From: Eumeta japonica
Lineage: Eukaryota; Arthropoda; Insecta; Lepidoptera; Psychidae
Length of the DNA stretch: 64,000 nt
Direction: 5' to 3'
Assembly (NCBI GenBank): GCA_005406025.1
Contig: BGZK01001397.1
Coordinates: forward strand, 62,001 to 126,000
In this document: one piece after another, positions 40,501 through 51,650 of the stretch
How the letters are laid out: each line of letters opens with the position of its first letter
Numbering within the stretch: the first letter of the stretch is position 1
Made by a program: the position numbers and the translations under genes
The notes under the pieces: generated by a model
The model's input: the letters and a program-made list of their open reading frames with translations, nothing else
Told to the model about the DNA's origin: nothing
Database searches by the model: none

Positions 40501-43500
40501 TACAAATTACATATGCACGTTTCTATAGGGGTAATGTTGAACTTCTATAATCTTTTTATATACGTATTAATTCTATTGTAGAAAATAAAGTAATAGAACT
40601 TTTAAGAATATTATCATTGGATTCATTCCGTTTTATTCCGCCCTAGAAGGATTTCAACGCGAGCTTCCTACCTAGACGCCATTTTAGTATACAATTTTCT
40701 GGAAGAGTTCTGAACGAGCAGCTGTGAGTCACGTCGGTCGGTATTACAGCAAAACATTATTAGCGCCGCCTGCACGCGACTCGGCCACCGAACACCGCGT
40801 CTCATCGAGTCCACCGATGAGCTCATCTCGCGTTGACGGGGCCTTGAAGATGCATATTCACGTGATACGACGCCCGCCTCTCGTAGAGTCCACGTTATTA
40901 ACTCATATTCTAATGCATAAAAATAAAACGTCTGCGTTGTTCCCGACTCGCATCCGATTGTTTGTTCGAATAATTTCTTGGCGTATATTCCTGAGAACAT
41001 AACAAGACATACGGCGTTTGAATCGACGATGTTTTAAATGAACAGCGACGTTATACGTGGGTGTATTAAGACCGGTTGGTTAAAATATATCGATTGATAT
41101 AAAAATGTTAATAAATATGTCCTGGCTTAGTAAAAGACGTACCGTTTGGCATGCGCCCAAGCTGTTAAATTGGCATATGTAACTCATACTCTAAGAAAAT
41201 AATATGCAAATTTGCCAATAAAAATTACAGTCTGCCAGTATATTTGGAAAAAAAACACATAAATCAACATGTAAATCGAATTTTCTGGAAATTCTTGTGA
41301 TGCGATAAGAGGATAGGCGGGAAATATTTTTATTCTCATGATGTCTATATATACACAGATAGTTTTTCATATCACATATTCCAATTTCACGCTGGCAGGT
41401 CTGTTTGTTGCAACCGGAAATTGAAAAATGTAATATATTAGTAAACCATACCACGCGCGGATTATGTGAAATATATATATATTTAAGTAGATATCGGCAT
41501 TTTTCTTAATCCAGAACGGGGCGGGATCTGTCGTTGTAAAAATTTAAGAGAACCGTCACATATACCTAAGGAACTGTGGCATCCATTCCTTTAAAAGCTA
41601 ATTAGACCAATTAGGATCAAGCATAGATAAGAATAAATGAAAAAATACTGTACTACTCAACGGACGTGTGAAAAGTTTATAATAACAACTTCATTATTTT
41701 TACTCCGACATAAAACGGGCACTAGCTGCGACAGGGTGCATTTATAAACATTATTACAGTCATAGGTTAGTCAGGTAATATCCCATTTTTGAAATATGGT
41801 CAGAAGCCTCAATTCACATCAAAAATTGTTCAATGCAATTTAATTACTTTAAGTATTTTCATTAATTAAAAAAAAAAATTCAACCTTCTTGTGATAAATC
41901 CTTATGAATTAAATAAGCTTTCCTGAATTAGAAAATCATCATGTAGTGTATTCATGTTTACATTTGTTATATTCCTGTTATGACGTTTTCAGCTCGACAA
42001 CCTCCACACAGCACAGTGATAGCAGACAGCTGGCAGAGCCCAGTCATTGGGACAGTCTGAACTCGCCGCTCATCCAGGACGAGGGTGACGGCAAGTCGCT
42101 CAAACTCCGCTTCGACGTCAGCCAGTACACCCCCGAGGAGATCGTGGTCAAGACAGTTGACAATAAACTTTTGGTACGTATAATTCATCACTTGATATTT
42201 CCGATAAAAAGCGATATATATCATTATAGTATAACGATAAAAATTAACTGCCAAATACGAATAAGTATAATAAACGGAAATTTTAATATTATAACCAAAT
42301 AGATAAAGTTTTCTGTAATCTCCATGTTACAGACTTTAAAACAGATCTGATAATATCTCTTAGTGTGCTGAAGTAAAAGCAGTATCTTATAATGTATCCC
42401 AAAACTACATTGTTTCCAAACACGAGAGTAAAATTCAATGCTACATCTAATAATCTTCATAAAATATTGACATATTTGTTATGTAGTATTATCCGTCTTT
42501 CTGAATATTTATTTATGTCTTTTTTACCGATGTCCGCAAATTTAATGCAGCAATAAACCTAACTTTGAAAAATAAATCAAATAAAAAATATCTACATTGT
42601 TTTTCAAGGGTAAGTATATCACTGGACACTGCTCAATGTTGCAGTGTGGCTCGATCATTCAAAAACTTTTATTCGTTGCCAAGAACTGTTCATTTGATGT
42701 TTTCAAAACAAACTAGTTCAGAAACAAGTGGATTCAAATAAAAGAGGCATGACATTGATAAATCAACTACACTTATTTCTGCATTCGCATTTATACGATG
42801 AAACACAACTATTGTCGTTGTACCAAATTTTACTGCAGCGTGAAATGGATTAAGCGATGTAAATTACATTTTCTTAATATAAACTTCCATTATTTAATTA
42901 AAATTCCTTAAAATTAAGTAGTATAAGTATATATTCATAGATACAGTCCTACAAATATTTCATTTTATTTCATAATTTTTTATAAGCTAGATTTGCAATC
43001 GGATATTATCTTCACATACCTCAATACATTTCCTGGCGCCCATTATGTGTTTGTGAGTATCGCTGTACCGATTCCCGTAATACACAAAAGATGCGAAAAT
43101 AGCCATGAGAAATGCATACCTATACAAAGGAACATTTCAAAATAGAAAAGTGTAAAAATTAAATTTTATCACCCTTGAAAATGGGCCCAAAACACTCTTG
43201 TGCAACATGTTAATGAAGATAAACCATCCGTGAGGTAATGAACCAAGTCTATTTATACACAGGAAATTGTTGGCTTAGCTCCGCGATACGGGCACGGCGC
43301 CAGTTGCTGTTTTGTCGTTTTATGCACACACATGCCTGCCGCTTGGGACTTATCGAGTGCGGTTAAAAAAATATAAGTCGAATTAATTTGCTTTCATTCT
43401 TTTTTTTTTTTAATAGAAGACGAAGGTTTAAGACTTATTTTCATATTGCCAAGGATAATATCTTCGGCAACCTCTATGCACACCACACGTGAAATATAAA

Positions 43501-44819
43501 AAAAAAAGATCCACGTACTAGATACATACTTCATGTTTAGGTATAATTCATTTATGATAAGAATAAACGAAGAAGAAAAAACGCTTGTAAAAAATATATG
43601 ATCTTCGATGTCATACGCCGACATTTCACACTTCTGGACTTGAATCATCGTTTATTAGCAATATAAAATATTTTTTTGGAAATTTAGAGGTAGAATTAAA
43701 TAATAAAATAAGTATATATTTTTTTATGGAACGTACTGTATTTTTTTTGTTAAATCGTTTGCATAAACGACTAACGCTATCTTGTAGTTAAAACAGAAGC
43801 GAGTCCTACGGTCAAAACAGGTCAAGCCTTCCATTGTTTGAAATATTTTTGACCCTCATCTTAAAATGTTAAACCTTCAACCATACAACCTTTAAACTTT
43901 GTTGTTAGTTTGTCGTGTCTGTCCGTATGCTAAGACCCTTTTTCTCAGAAATGAAGAGAAATCTTAAATTTAAATTAATATACAATTAATGTTTACGGTA
44001 CTTTAAAGATCTAAAAGAATCTATTGATTCTAAGTCAACGCAATGAAAAAATACAGCCATTTTGTCATACGTTTTTATATTCTCAAACTCAATTCATCAA
44101 AACCTCTAGGGCACTTAATTCTCATTAACCTCTAAGTTATAATTTGATTTCATGATCAATGATTTTAATCGTGAAATTTAGCAAAAAGTGAGGTTTCATA
44201 ATACAAGTAAAAGTAAAAATTTAAAAATTGTTATTTTGTAGTTTTACCCCAGAAAATATATCTTTTTGCGATTGCAACCCGACATTTGTAGTTGGAGTGT
44301 GGAAAGTAATGAGACGGATGTGTGTATTTTCAAATTTCCGTTATGAAAATAAATTTTCAAAAATACGGAGTAAATTAAACAACTTACTTTCAGAAAAAAA
44401 CGTGATAACCTTTTTTGAAAATAATTAAATCGATTAAAACAATTAAAAAAAAAAAACAACATACATTTTTGCACGAAAACGCATGCGGCCCGAGCTTAGC
44501 TTGCAGTTGTCTGTTTTTTTTTAAAATAGTATTGCTATGTTAATAAAGTCGGATATGTTGACAAGGGATACGATACTAGTAGCTGTGTACGTCAGAACAA
44601 TTAACAACTCCGAACTGTTTTCAGGTTCACGCCAAACACGAGGAGAAGAGCGACACCAAGTCGGTGTATCGGGAGTACAACCGGGAGTTCCTGCTGCCCA
44701 AGGGCACCAACCCGGAGGCCATCAAGTCGTCGCTGTCGCGGGACGGCGTGCTGACGGTGGAGGCGCCTCTGCCGCAGCTCGCCATCACGGACCGCAACAT
44801 CCCCATACAGAAGCACTGA
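34318..44819 (+). CDS. Hsp21.4: Small heat shock protein, Hsp21.4/HspB8 type (three coding exons)
   Basis: Coding exons are 34318-34505, 41993-42173 and 44625-44819. They join in frame (phases 2 and 0) at GT-AG introns to give 187 residues. The N-terminus (KRNIPIKLGDFSVIDTEF, then a charged RERFDAEMRKMEEEM helix) and the alpha-crystallin domain (about 83-168, with LKLRFDVSQYTPEEIVVKTV and the SLSRDGVLTVEAP strand) match my recollection of lepidopteran Hsp21.4 and Drosophila CG14207. The short tail carries the NIPI motif that docks neighbouring subunits. The family forms ATP-independent chaperone oligomers that hold unfolding proteins in the cytosol; the HspB8 branch works with BAG-family co-chaperones in autophagic clearance (family knowledge, not seen here). 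The ATG at 34318 opens the conserved N-terminus. Introns are unusual among insect small Hsps, most of which are intronless, but are expected for this orthologue. Confidence 0.95.
34506..41992 (+). other. Hsp21.4 intron 1, with CpG-rich islands
   Basis: Noncoding sequence of 7.5 kb. GC-rich CpG-dense patches occur at 34690-35010, 37190-37460 and 40620-40900 in otherwise AT-rich DNA. Open frames inside these patches are long on both strands at once, as expected from GC composition rather than coding. A degenerate 12-bp array lies at about 35770-35860. I see no exon of another gene. Confidence 0.75.
41993..42173 (+). CDS. Hsp21.4: Hsp21.4 coding exon 2
   Basis: The acceptor is TTTTCAG|CTCGAC and the donor CTTTTG|GTACGT. 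It encodes a Ser/Thr-rich linker, then SPLIQDEGD and the first strands of the alpha-crystallin domain, up to the NKLL strand at residue 123. Confidence 0.94.
42174..44624 (+). other. Hsp21.4 intron 2
   Basis: AT-rich noncoding sequence of 2.45 kb, bounded by GTACGT and TTTTCAG. A small GC-richer patch lies at 43260-43370. No recognisable repeat or exon. Confidence 0.8.
44625..44819 (+). CDS. Hsp21.4: Hsp21.4 coding exon 3 and stop
   Basis: The acceptor is TTTTCAG|GTTCAC. It encodes VHAKHEEKSDTKSVYREYNR, the rest of the alpha-crystallin domain and the NIPIQKH tail, ending in TGA. It is distinctly GC-rich next to the AT-rich introns, with mostly G or C third positions. Confidence 0.95.
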   Translation, partial: VHAKHEEKSDTKSVYREYNREFLLPKGTNPEAIKSSLSRDGVLTVEAPLPQLAITDRNIPIQKH

Positions 44820-45530
44820 GCTGATATTCCATATTATTACTCTTAATAATTTATTATAATTTCTATTAATTTTAATTGTTAAGTACTACATATGGGCGAT
44901 ATTATATTTATTTTCGAATCTTAGGGAGAATCTCAAAATTAACACTTAATTTAGTCTCGAATTGATAATAATGATTATTATTACTGTGTAACTACTTCGG
45001 TTGATGAAGAAAAAAATCTTAAAATTTGCTTTTACTGTGATCCCTTTGAATTTCATTGGTATGTATAGTAAATAGTGCATTTCTAAATTCCTATTTCTAC
45101 ATGATATGGATTCCCCACCAGATTTTTGTAAAAAAAAAAAATTAGAAAATAAAAATAGATGATTATATAAGCAATACTGACGATATTTTTTTATTCTTGC
45201 TGATATTTTAAAGCCGAAAACGCTTTAATCCTTGTATTATACAAGAGATTTCACTGAAAGCTTCATGTTCCAAGCAGAGTAATGCTTATTACGTACAGAA
45301 TGTGTTCAAATCGCCACCCAATCAGTCTGATGTACCAAAAACATTTTTGACAGAAAGCAAGGTCGGCTGGGATCAGTGTCTTATTTACGATAAGTATTAA
45401 GTCAATTTTCGCCTAGTGGATGTTTATTACACACGGCAACAACATATTTTATACAATGACACACATATAACAGCTTTTCTAGTTGGGGAACACATGTTTA
45501 GTACAATTGTTGAAAAATGTTTTAGATATC

Positions 45531-45536
45531 AATAAA
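45531..45536 (+). terminator. Candidate poly(A) signal of Hsp21.4
   Basis: AATAAA about 710 bases after the stop, followed by a TG/TTATT-rich stretch. An earlier AATAAA at 45148-45153 is an alternative. Which is used cannot be told from sequence. Confidence 0.45.
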
Positions 45537-45727
45537 GAATGAAATAGCATGGATGTTATTATTTAATTCACCTGTACACATGCTCCTCCAAATTATAGAC
45601 AAGTAGGTACTTATTTAGAAAGTTTGTAGATCAATGATCAGTTAAAAACGGAATAGATTAATGTAAAGCTTAAACTGAAAATAAAATTCGTAGTTTTCCT
45701 AGCATAATTTCAGAATACATCTAATGG

Positions 45728-45910
45728 GCCCTTTACATTATATGACCATCGTACATCGGTACGAAGGTTGTATAATGTAAAGGGCTGCCGTATGCGACCG
45801 GCCGACGGTCGTACAAATCGCACGGCCAGATCTCACCAAGTTCCAACTTGTGCGATTCGTACGACAGTTTTACAATGTAAATGCTAGTCGGTACGATTTG
45901 TACGACTGTG
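45728..45910. repeat. Cluster of hairpins and inverted motifs
   Basis: Arms 45728-45754 and 45759-45785 pair with three mismatches around a 4-base loop, with 15 perfect outer pairs (GCCCTTTACATTATA). A second stem pairs 45808-45823 (GTCGTACAAATCGCAC) with 45850-45865, 15 of 16 bases. A third related copy (GGTACGATTTGTACGAC) ends at 45905. It may be a MITE fragment or transcript structure. Confidence 0.75.
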
Positions 45911-46432
45911 TCATTTAGCTACTTTGGGCAAGGTTAGTCGTGTTCTACAGAACGGAGAACGAAAACAAAAGTTTTTTGAAATAATTCATATTTATATCAA
46001 AAACATTTTTGTTTATGGAATATTAAGAATTCGTCTTATGCAAATAAAATATTAAAAACTGACTCAATTTGCGACAAGAAACAAGCCCACCCATCATTAC
46101 TAAAAAGATATTTCTTTTGGTTTGTTTTTATTATAATGTATTTTCTTATTTTTTATTGAAATAAAAACCCTATTTTCTACAACGACCAATTTTATTAGTT
46201 TCTTAGGGGTGGAGGGAATCAGGTGTTCGTCGTTCTCTGGCAACTTTAAAAGGGTGTACATGGAGCCATAAATTTGAGAAACCCTGCATTAAGCCAATGT
46301 TAGAAAATGCTTTTCTTTTCTTAAGCCAATTCTTCATCTATTGGAATCTTTTTTTGGTTTTTTTTAACACATTACAACTGCCGTAATTGCAGCTAGTTTT
46401 TTTACGATTCATCTCGAAGACATATGAAGAAT

Positions 46433-47296
46433 GAATTTTTTTTCGACGCAATCTGGCTAGTTTTGATACCATTAAATAAACCTTTTAAAAAAAGAAAAAT
46501 AAAAAGTAAAACGGTGTCCCGCATTTTCTATCGACTAAAATGAGCGAATCAACGTAGGACTTCGATATATATTGAAGTTTTATTACAAAAAAGGGAAAAA
46601 TGTGTCGGTAAGAGTAGCACAAAACAAGAAACCGAACCGTTTTTTAAAAGATTGATCACTGGTGATGAAAAATGGATTACCTACGTTAAGAGCGTGCGAA
46701 AAAGATCACGGTCATAAGGCATGTAAGCCTCACAGACTATAGCGAAACCCGGATTAACTAGGAATAAGATGATATGTGTATGAAGGGATTGGAGCGCCAT
46801 TCTTCGTTATGAGCTTTTACAAACAATCAAATCGGATCTCTATTGCCAACAGCTGATGCGAATCAAACTAAAAGTAGAGAAAATACGGCCGGAATTGATC
46901 TAAAGAAAAAATTGGTTTTTCACCCTGATAACATTAGACCACACACATTTTTAGCCAATCAGCAAATATTGAGGCAGTTTGGTTAGGAAATGTTAATGTA
47001 TCTACCATATAGCTCTGATTTTTTCACCCTCAGATTTTCACCTGTTTCGGTCTCTTGAAAATTCATATATAGTTAGATTAACATTAGGAAGGGATTGTCA
47101 AAACTACTTGTCGCAGTTTTTTGATCAGAAGTCCCAAAATTTCTCCAGCAATGGGATTATGTCACTACCTACAATATGGCAACACGTTGTTGAGCACAAT
47201 GGCATGTACATATTACAATTAAATGTAAATAACATATGATAAAAAATTATCTTGAATTTGTATACAAAATACGAAAAAACTGTTTCCCGAACCCCA
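46433..47296 (+). mobile_element. Mariner element, same family as 54.5 kb, internally deleted
   Basis: The right end is like the 54.5 kb copy (TACGAAAAAACTGTTTCCC, TA after 47296). The left end has kept TTTTTTTTCG near 46440 but is eroded. The start MSES lies at 46540. Then the sequence jumps twice relative to the 54.5 kb copy, losing the central DNA-binding part, and resumes at KPNRF-KRLITGDEKWITYV. VFHPDNIRPHTFLANQQIL marks the second catalytic Asp. No long frame remains. Confidence 0.8.
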
Positions 47297-48419
47297 TATA
47301 TACACAGGCATGCGCGCGTGCGTGTATAAAAATCATACGTAATTCAAAACGCGTTGTCGGTCCTCACGTTTCTAAGTTACTAGATGTTATGGTTTGAACA
47401 AGTGAAGATGACGATTAATTATATAACAGTAACATACGTACAATGGGAATTCTATTGCATAAAAAATGTATTTAATTATTTTACATATTTAAAATATATT
47501 ATGGTAATATATTTTGGATGTACTAAGTATCTGGAACTTAAACCTGTAATAAATATTCACTTGGTGTTCATGTTATTCATGACCGATGGATCTATTTTGG
47601 TCATGAATAGAGACTTTATTTTTATTGTTATTCATACTTAACTACCTACTTTATTTATTTTTGATCAATGAAAGTATACGCAATACTTTATATGTAAGCG
47701 GTATACAAAGGGACATGAGATTACTTAATTATAATTAAAATATCTAAATGCCTAAATGTCTAAAGTTAAAATATCAGGGTACTTCTAAAATATATACATA
47801 AACAGGTATTCGTATACGATAAACTTAATCAAACTGTTTAAAACTAATGATAACAGTTTAATTATTTTGACGCCCGTTAATTAACTGACAAATCTAAATT
47901 AAACACAAGGCTAAGTCAATTAAAATTTTGACTCAGTGCACTTGATAAATTTTTCAAGGTTAATTTTACTGCAAGTTACAACTGATAAAAAAAAACTCCA
48001 TGAAGATAGGATTATGTCTTTGATCTTGTTAATTCTCAGGGGGATCTATTTTTAACCAACGAAGAAAAAAGAGATTCGCAGCATAACTGATTATTAGATG
48101 AAATGATTTTTTTTTCTATAGGGTAAGTTTTCTTTAAGAATGTTTCCATTTAAATTTCTAAGAAAAATTCCACCCGCATGATTTAAAAGTAGAGGAGAAA
48201 ATGAACAAGAGACGAATGCTCTTTTACAAATGTAGTTTATTCAATGAACCTTTATAATCATATAAATAAAAAAAAACTAAAAAATAAAAATAACAGTTTA
48301 AAAAAAAACCCTAAACAAACTTAAAAAAATAACGAATAAAAGAAAATAAATTGAATATTGAGTATCGTAAGTAAACGAATGATTAAGACGTTTAGTGGAA
48401 CTAAAGATTTTGACTAACT
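47297..48419. other. Intergenic, no gene seen
   Basis: AT-rich between the mariner copy and the CpG-rich island. The 85-residue frame at 47384-47641 shows no domain. Confidence 0.55.
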
Positions 48420-48995
48420 GAGAGGCACACGTAAAAACAAACGCGCCGTACGCCACGACACGTCCGTCTAACATCAGAACGAGTCAGCCCTCGCATTTAT
48501 GGTACGTCAAAACATGTGTACAGTATAACGTACGTAACTCCGCTGCGAAGTTAGTCGAAAAAGCGTCGCAATGACGTATAATAGTAACGAGGCGGGTTTA
48601 GGTTAAAGATCGGAGAGCGTTAAACCTGCGCATTGACATCATTCGCAGGCAATTCAGAGCAGTAGTTCCGTGAATTACACTATATTAGTTATGCACTCCG
48701 TACGCGCCCGGACAGCTTGAGATATATCTGTCGCGCGAAGGGACTTACCCTTTTAGCTAACGCGTCATCCCAAAAGTCCAGGCGCTCGGCGCGTGATCGT
48801 CTATTGGCTCTGTAATTTTATTTCGCACTCTCACAAATTATTTTTAGCATGGAAAATCGAGTTAATCCCGCACCGGCTTGCATTTTTCTTTTATTTCACT
48901 GCCCCGTCAAACACTTGCGTTCAATGACAGAGGGCAAGTAACAGCCGCCTCTCCCGCGGTTGTTACAACCCGCCCCGTATCCGTCAGTTATCTAT
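48420..48995. other. GC- and CpG-rich noncoding island
   Basis: A block of about 570 bases dense in CpG (for example CGCGCCGTACGCCACGACAC, CCGTACGCGCCCGG, CGCTCGGCGCGTGATCG) between AT-rich flanks. No frame above 60 residues and no repeat I recognise. It could be a promoter, enhancer or noncoding first exon. Confidence 0.4.
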
Positions 48996-49769
48996 GGTCT
49001 AGGGAATTAACTATAATTTTAAGAGGAGAAAATGGATTAAACACACTCAGAAGTTAAAAAATTAAACACCAACTACAGAAAAGATTTAAGAAAAAATCTA
49101 AGTTTTGGATTTTTAGAACAGCATACTAAAATGGAGTTCTTTAGGTATATCAAATAGTATATATTTCACAATCAGTCTGTTTTAGTAGGTCTCGTTTTGT
49201 ATAAAACGTTGTTAGACTCAAGTTCGCAATTTATTTCTTTCGAGTGGATTACTATTTACTAACGTAAATACTTTTCTTCAAACCTTGCATTTAACTCCAC
49301 TAAGCCCTTAATGAATTTAATCAAAAGTTTTGAGTCGGCGCCAAACAAACAAACAATAAAGATAATCCAAATACTAAGTAGGTGTCGCCTATTTCGAAAG
49401 CCGCGTAACGTATTACTATTTGTTTTTATGTATGTATGCAAGTATTAAATTGTATCATTATTTCTCATTATCTTAAAATTGTTTGTTCTTAAATACGTAG
49501 CTTACTTAAATAATATACTACTACTAGATCATACTGAAGATAGTAAACATTTTCCGAGTTATGTCTGTACGTTTCTTTTATCTGTGTGCGTGCGTGCATA
49601 CATACATCTTACGTAATTTTACTCCGGATTGACCGACCGATACATTTTTTGTGACATATGAAAGGGGTCCACTCAATGTAGCCTTCCTTTCGCCCGTTAG
49701 ATTTTGTGGAAACTAAAATATAAAGTTTGCAGAAAAACTTTTTTTTTTAAATAACTGACTACTCCACCG

Positions 49770-50290
49770 ATCTTTACCAAAATCTAATTAGCTCTTTTCC
49801 CTAAACTGGTGCATCGAGTGCCGCAAATTACATAAAATTAACCTATTTGTTTAAGAGATATAATTAAAGAAAAAAATTTTAAAAAGTTTTCTTTACAATA
49901 TTATTGTATATTGCTGCACCGATAATTCTAAAATCTATTCAGCTGCTCTCCTTATAAAACAATTTTGATCGCTGCTGAATGTACTAAAATCGGGTATTGT
50001 GTTCAAAAGATCTTTTGGAGCAAAATAAAAAATATTTTTTTTTACGATTTTTCATTAAATACTCTACCAATAAATTCTAAAATCTACTCAGTTGTTTTCT
50101 TAGAAAAACAATGTCGATTGTCGTAAACTGCATTAAAATCGGTAGGTTCGTTCGAAATAGGGTTGTTTTACAACATAACGTGTGAAATTTTGTTACATTT
50201 GTTTGGCATCAGTCAACATTCTTTACTTAAAAATCTGCGTCGAATGCCGCAAAACAGATTAAACGACCCATGCCTTCAATAGATACCGTA
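49770..50290 (+). repeat. Degenerate array of about 120-160-base units (locus 2)
   Basis: GTGCATCGAGTGCCGCAAAT (49809), TGATCGCTGCTGAATG (49966), TGTCGATTGTCGTAAACTGC (50111) and TGCGTCGAATGCCGCAAAAC (50233) head successive units. Each is followed by AAAATCGG-like sequence and each preceded by ACCGAT..TTCTAAAATCTA. Confidence 0.55.
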
Positions 50291-51650
50291 GTTTGAAAAA
50301 AAAAATAGCGTTTTATTTAAATGAATCTAGGTCGTTTATTTCAATTAATCTAACTTTTTTAAAACGATTAAATTTGAATAAAAAAAATCTATTGCACATG
50401 CATTGTCAAAAGTACTAAGTCAAGAAGAAGTCAGACAAATGACTCATTTGGGGGTACATTCATATAAAATATGATCATTTCCTGATATTTAGAATATTAT
50501 ATTTGTTGATGAATTACATAAGTTCACTGGAGATAATAACTAAAACTAATATCAAAATTAAAATCGATTCAAAGAAGAATGAACTATAAGCTATCAAAGA
50601 TTCTATGCTACTTTCTTTTCAAAACGGGGTTTAACATTATTCTATATAGCGCTAATAAATAAGGACATTAATGGATACTAGACCTTCTCTGTCCAATTAA
50701 GAATCTAAAACAGTCATTGCTCAAATATTTTTTAATTATTACAAAAAAGCTTTCACTAGATGTTATTCAAATGAAAATGCGTTAAATGCAGTAATATCAA
50801 AAACATAGTAAACTACTTTATGGTTTTAACAGGAAAAGGGATATTTTAGTTTCATAATTTAGAGCAGTAATTCAAAAACTAATTATACACAACAGAGTTT
50901 TGTAGTGCATGCCACTGCTTCTTCCAGCACTCGCTTATGGTTGTATGTGGTATTTATTATTAAGAACAGATAATCCACTTACCTATGAAGTGAATACTTC
51001 TAACAATTTATAATGACAGATTCCATTTATTTTAAATTCCAATCTATAAAATTTACTTCAAGTGCAATGGTAACAAACATAACAATTAAAAAATTAAAAA
51101 CATGTAATATTGATAATTCAAACTGTTTTGTTCCGCTGATTAAAGTGGTTTGTTTGGTTTCATTTTTATGTCATGGCCACATTTTCTACTCGACACGATT
51201 ATTCAACTATAAAATTGATTTGCGACGTTAATAATCTGCAGGTCGGTGCCTTTTAAATCGTAATTTTTCACACAATGGTGCATAAAGACAGTCTGTGTTT
51301 TTGCTACTATCATGCATGAACTATTAAACTGATTGGCATAGAGAATTCTGTTCACAACTAGAGTTTCAAAACAACACCTAAGCACATTGTAAGACTCAAG
51401 GTATTTTTGTTTTAAAGGTAAATAGCGTTAGACACACTTAAAACTTAGAAACCAATCATAATGCGACTTTATGGTTAATAATTGTTTTATAACAAAATAT
51501 AACTGATATCACAAAGTTATTTTACAAAACTACGATTATATAACGATTTCATATCATAATTACCAATTGTACAGTGTACGCAATTTTTTAAATATCTCAG
51601 TCATTTGCAATGCATTTCAATTTCTTTTCAAGTATTTATAATAGCTAATA
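50291..51650. other. Intergenic, no gene seen
   Basis: AT-rich up to the TA target site of the nested mariner. Nothing recognised. Confidence 0.55.

Noticed and set aside
40668..41002. Overlapping 110- and 92-residue frames on opposite strands
   Set aside because: Both lie in a CpG-rich intron patch, neither has a recognisable domain, and stop-free stretches on both strands come from composition.
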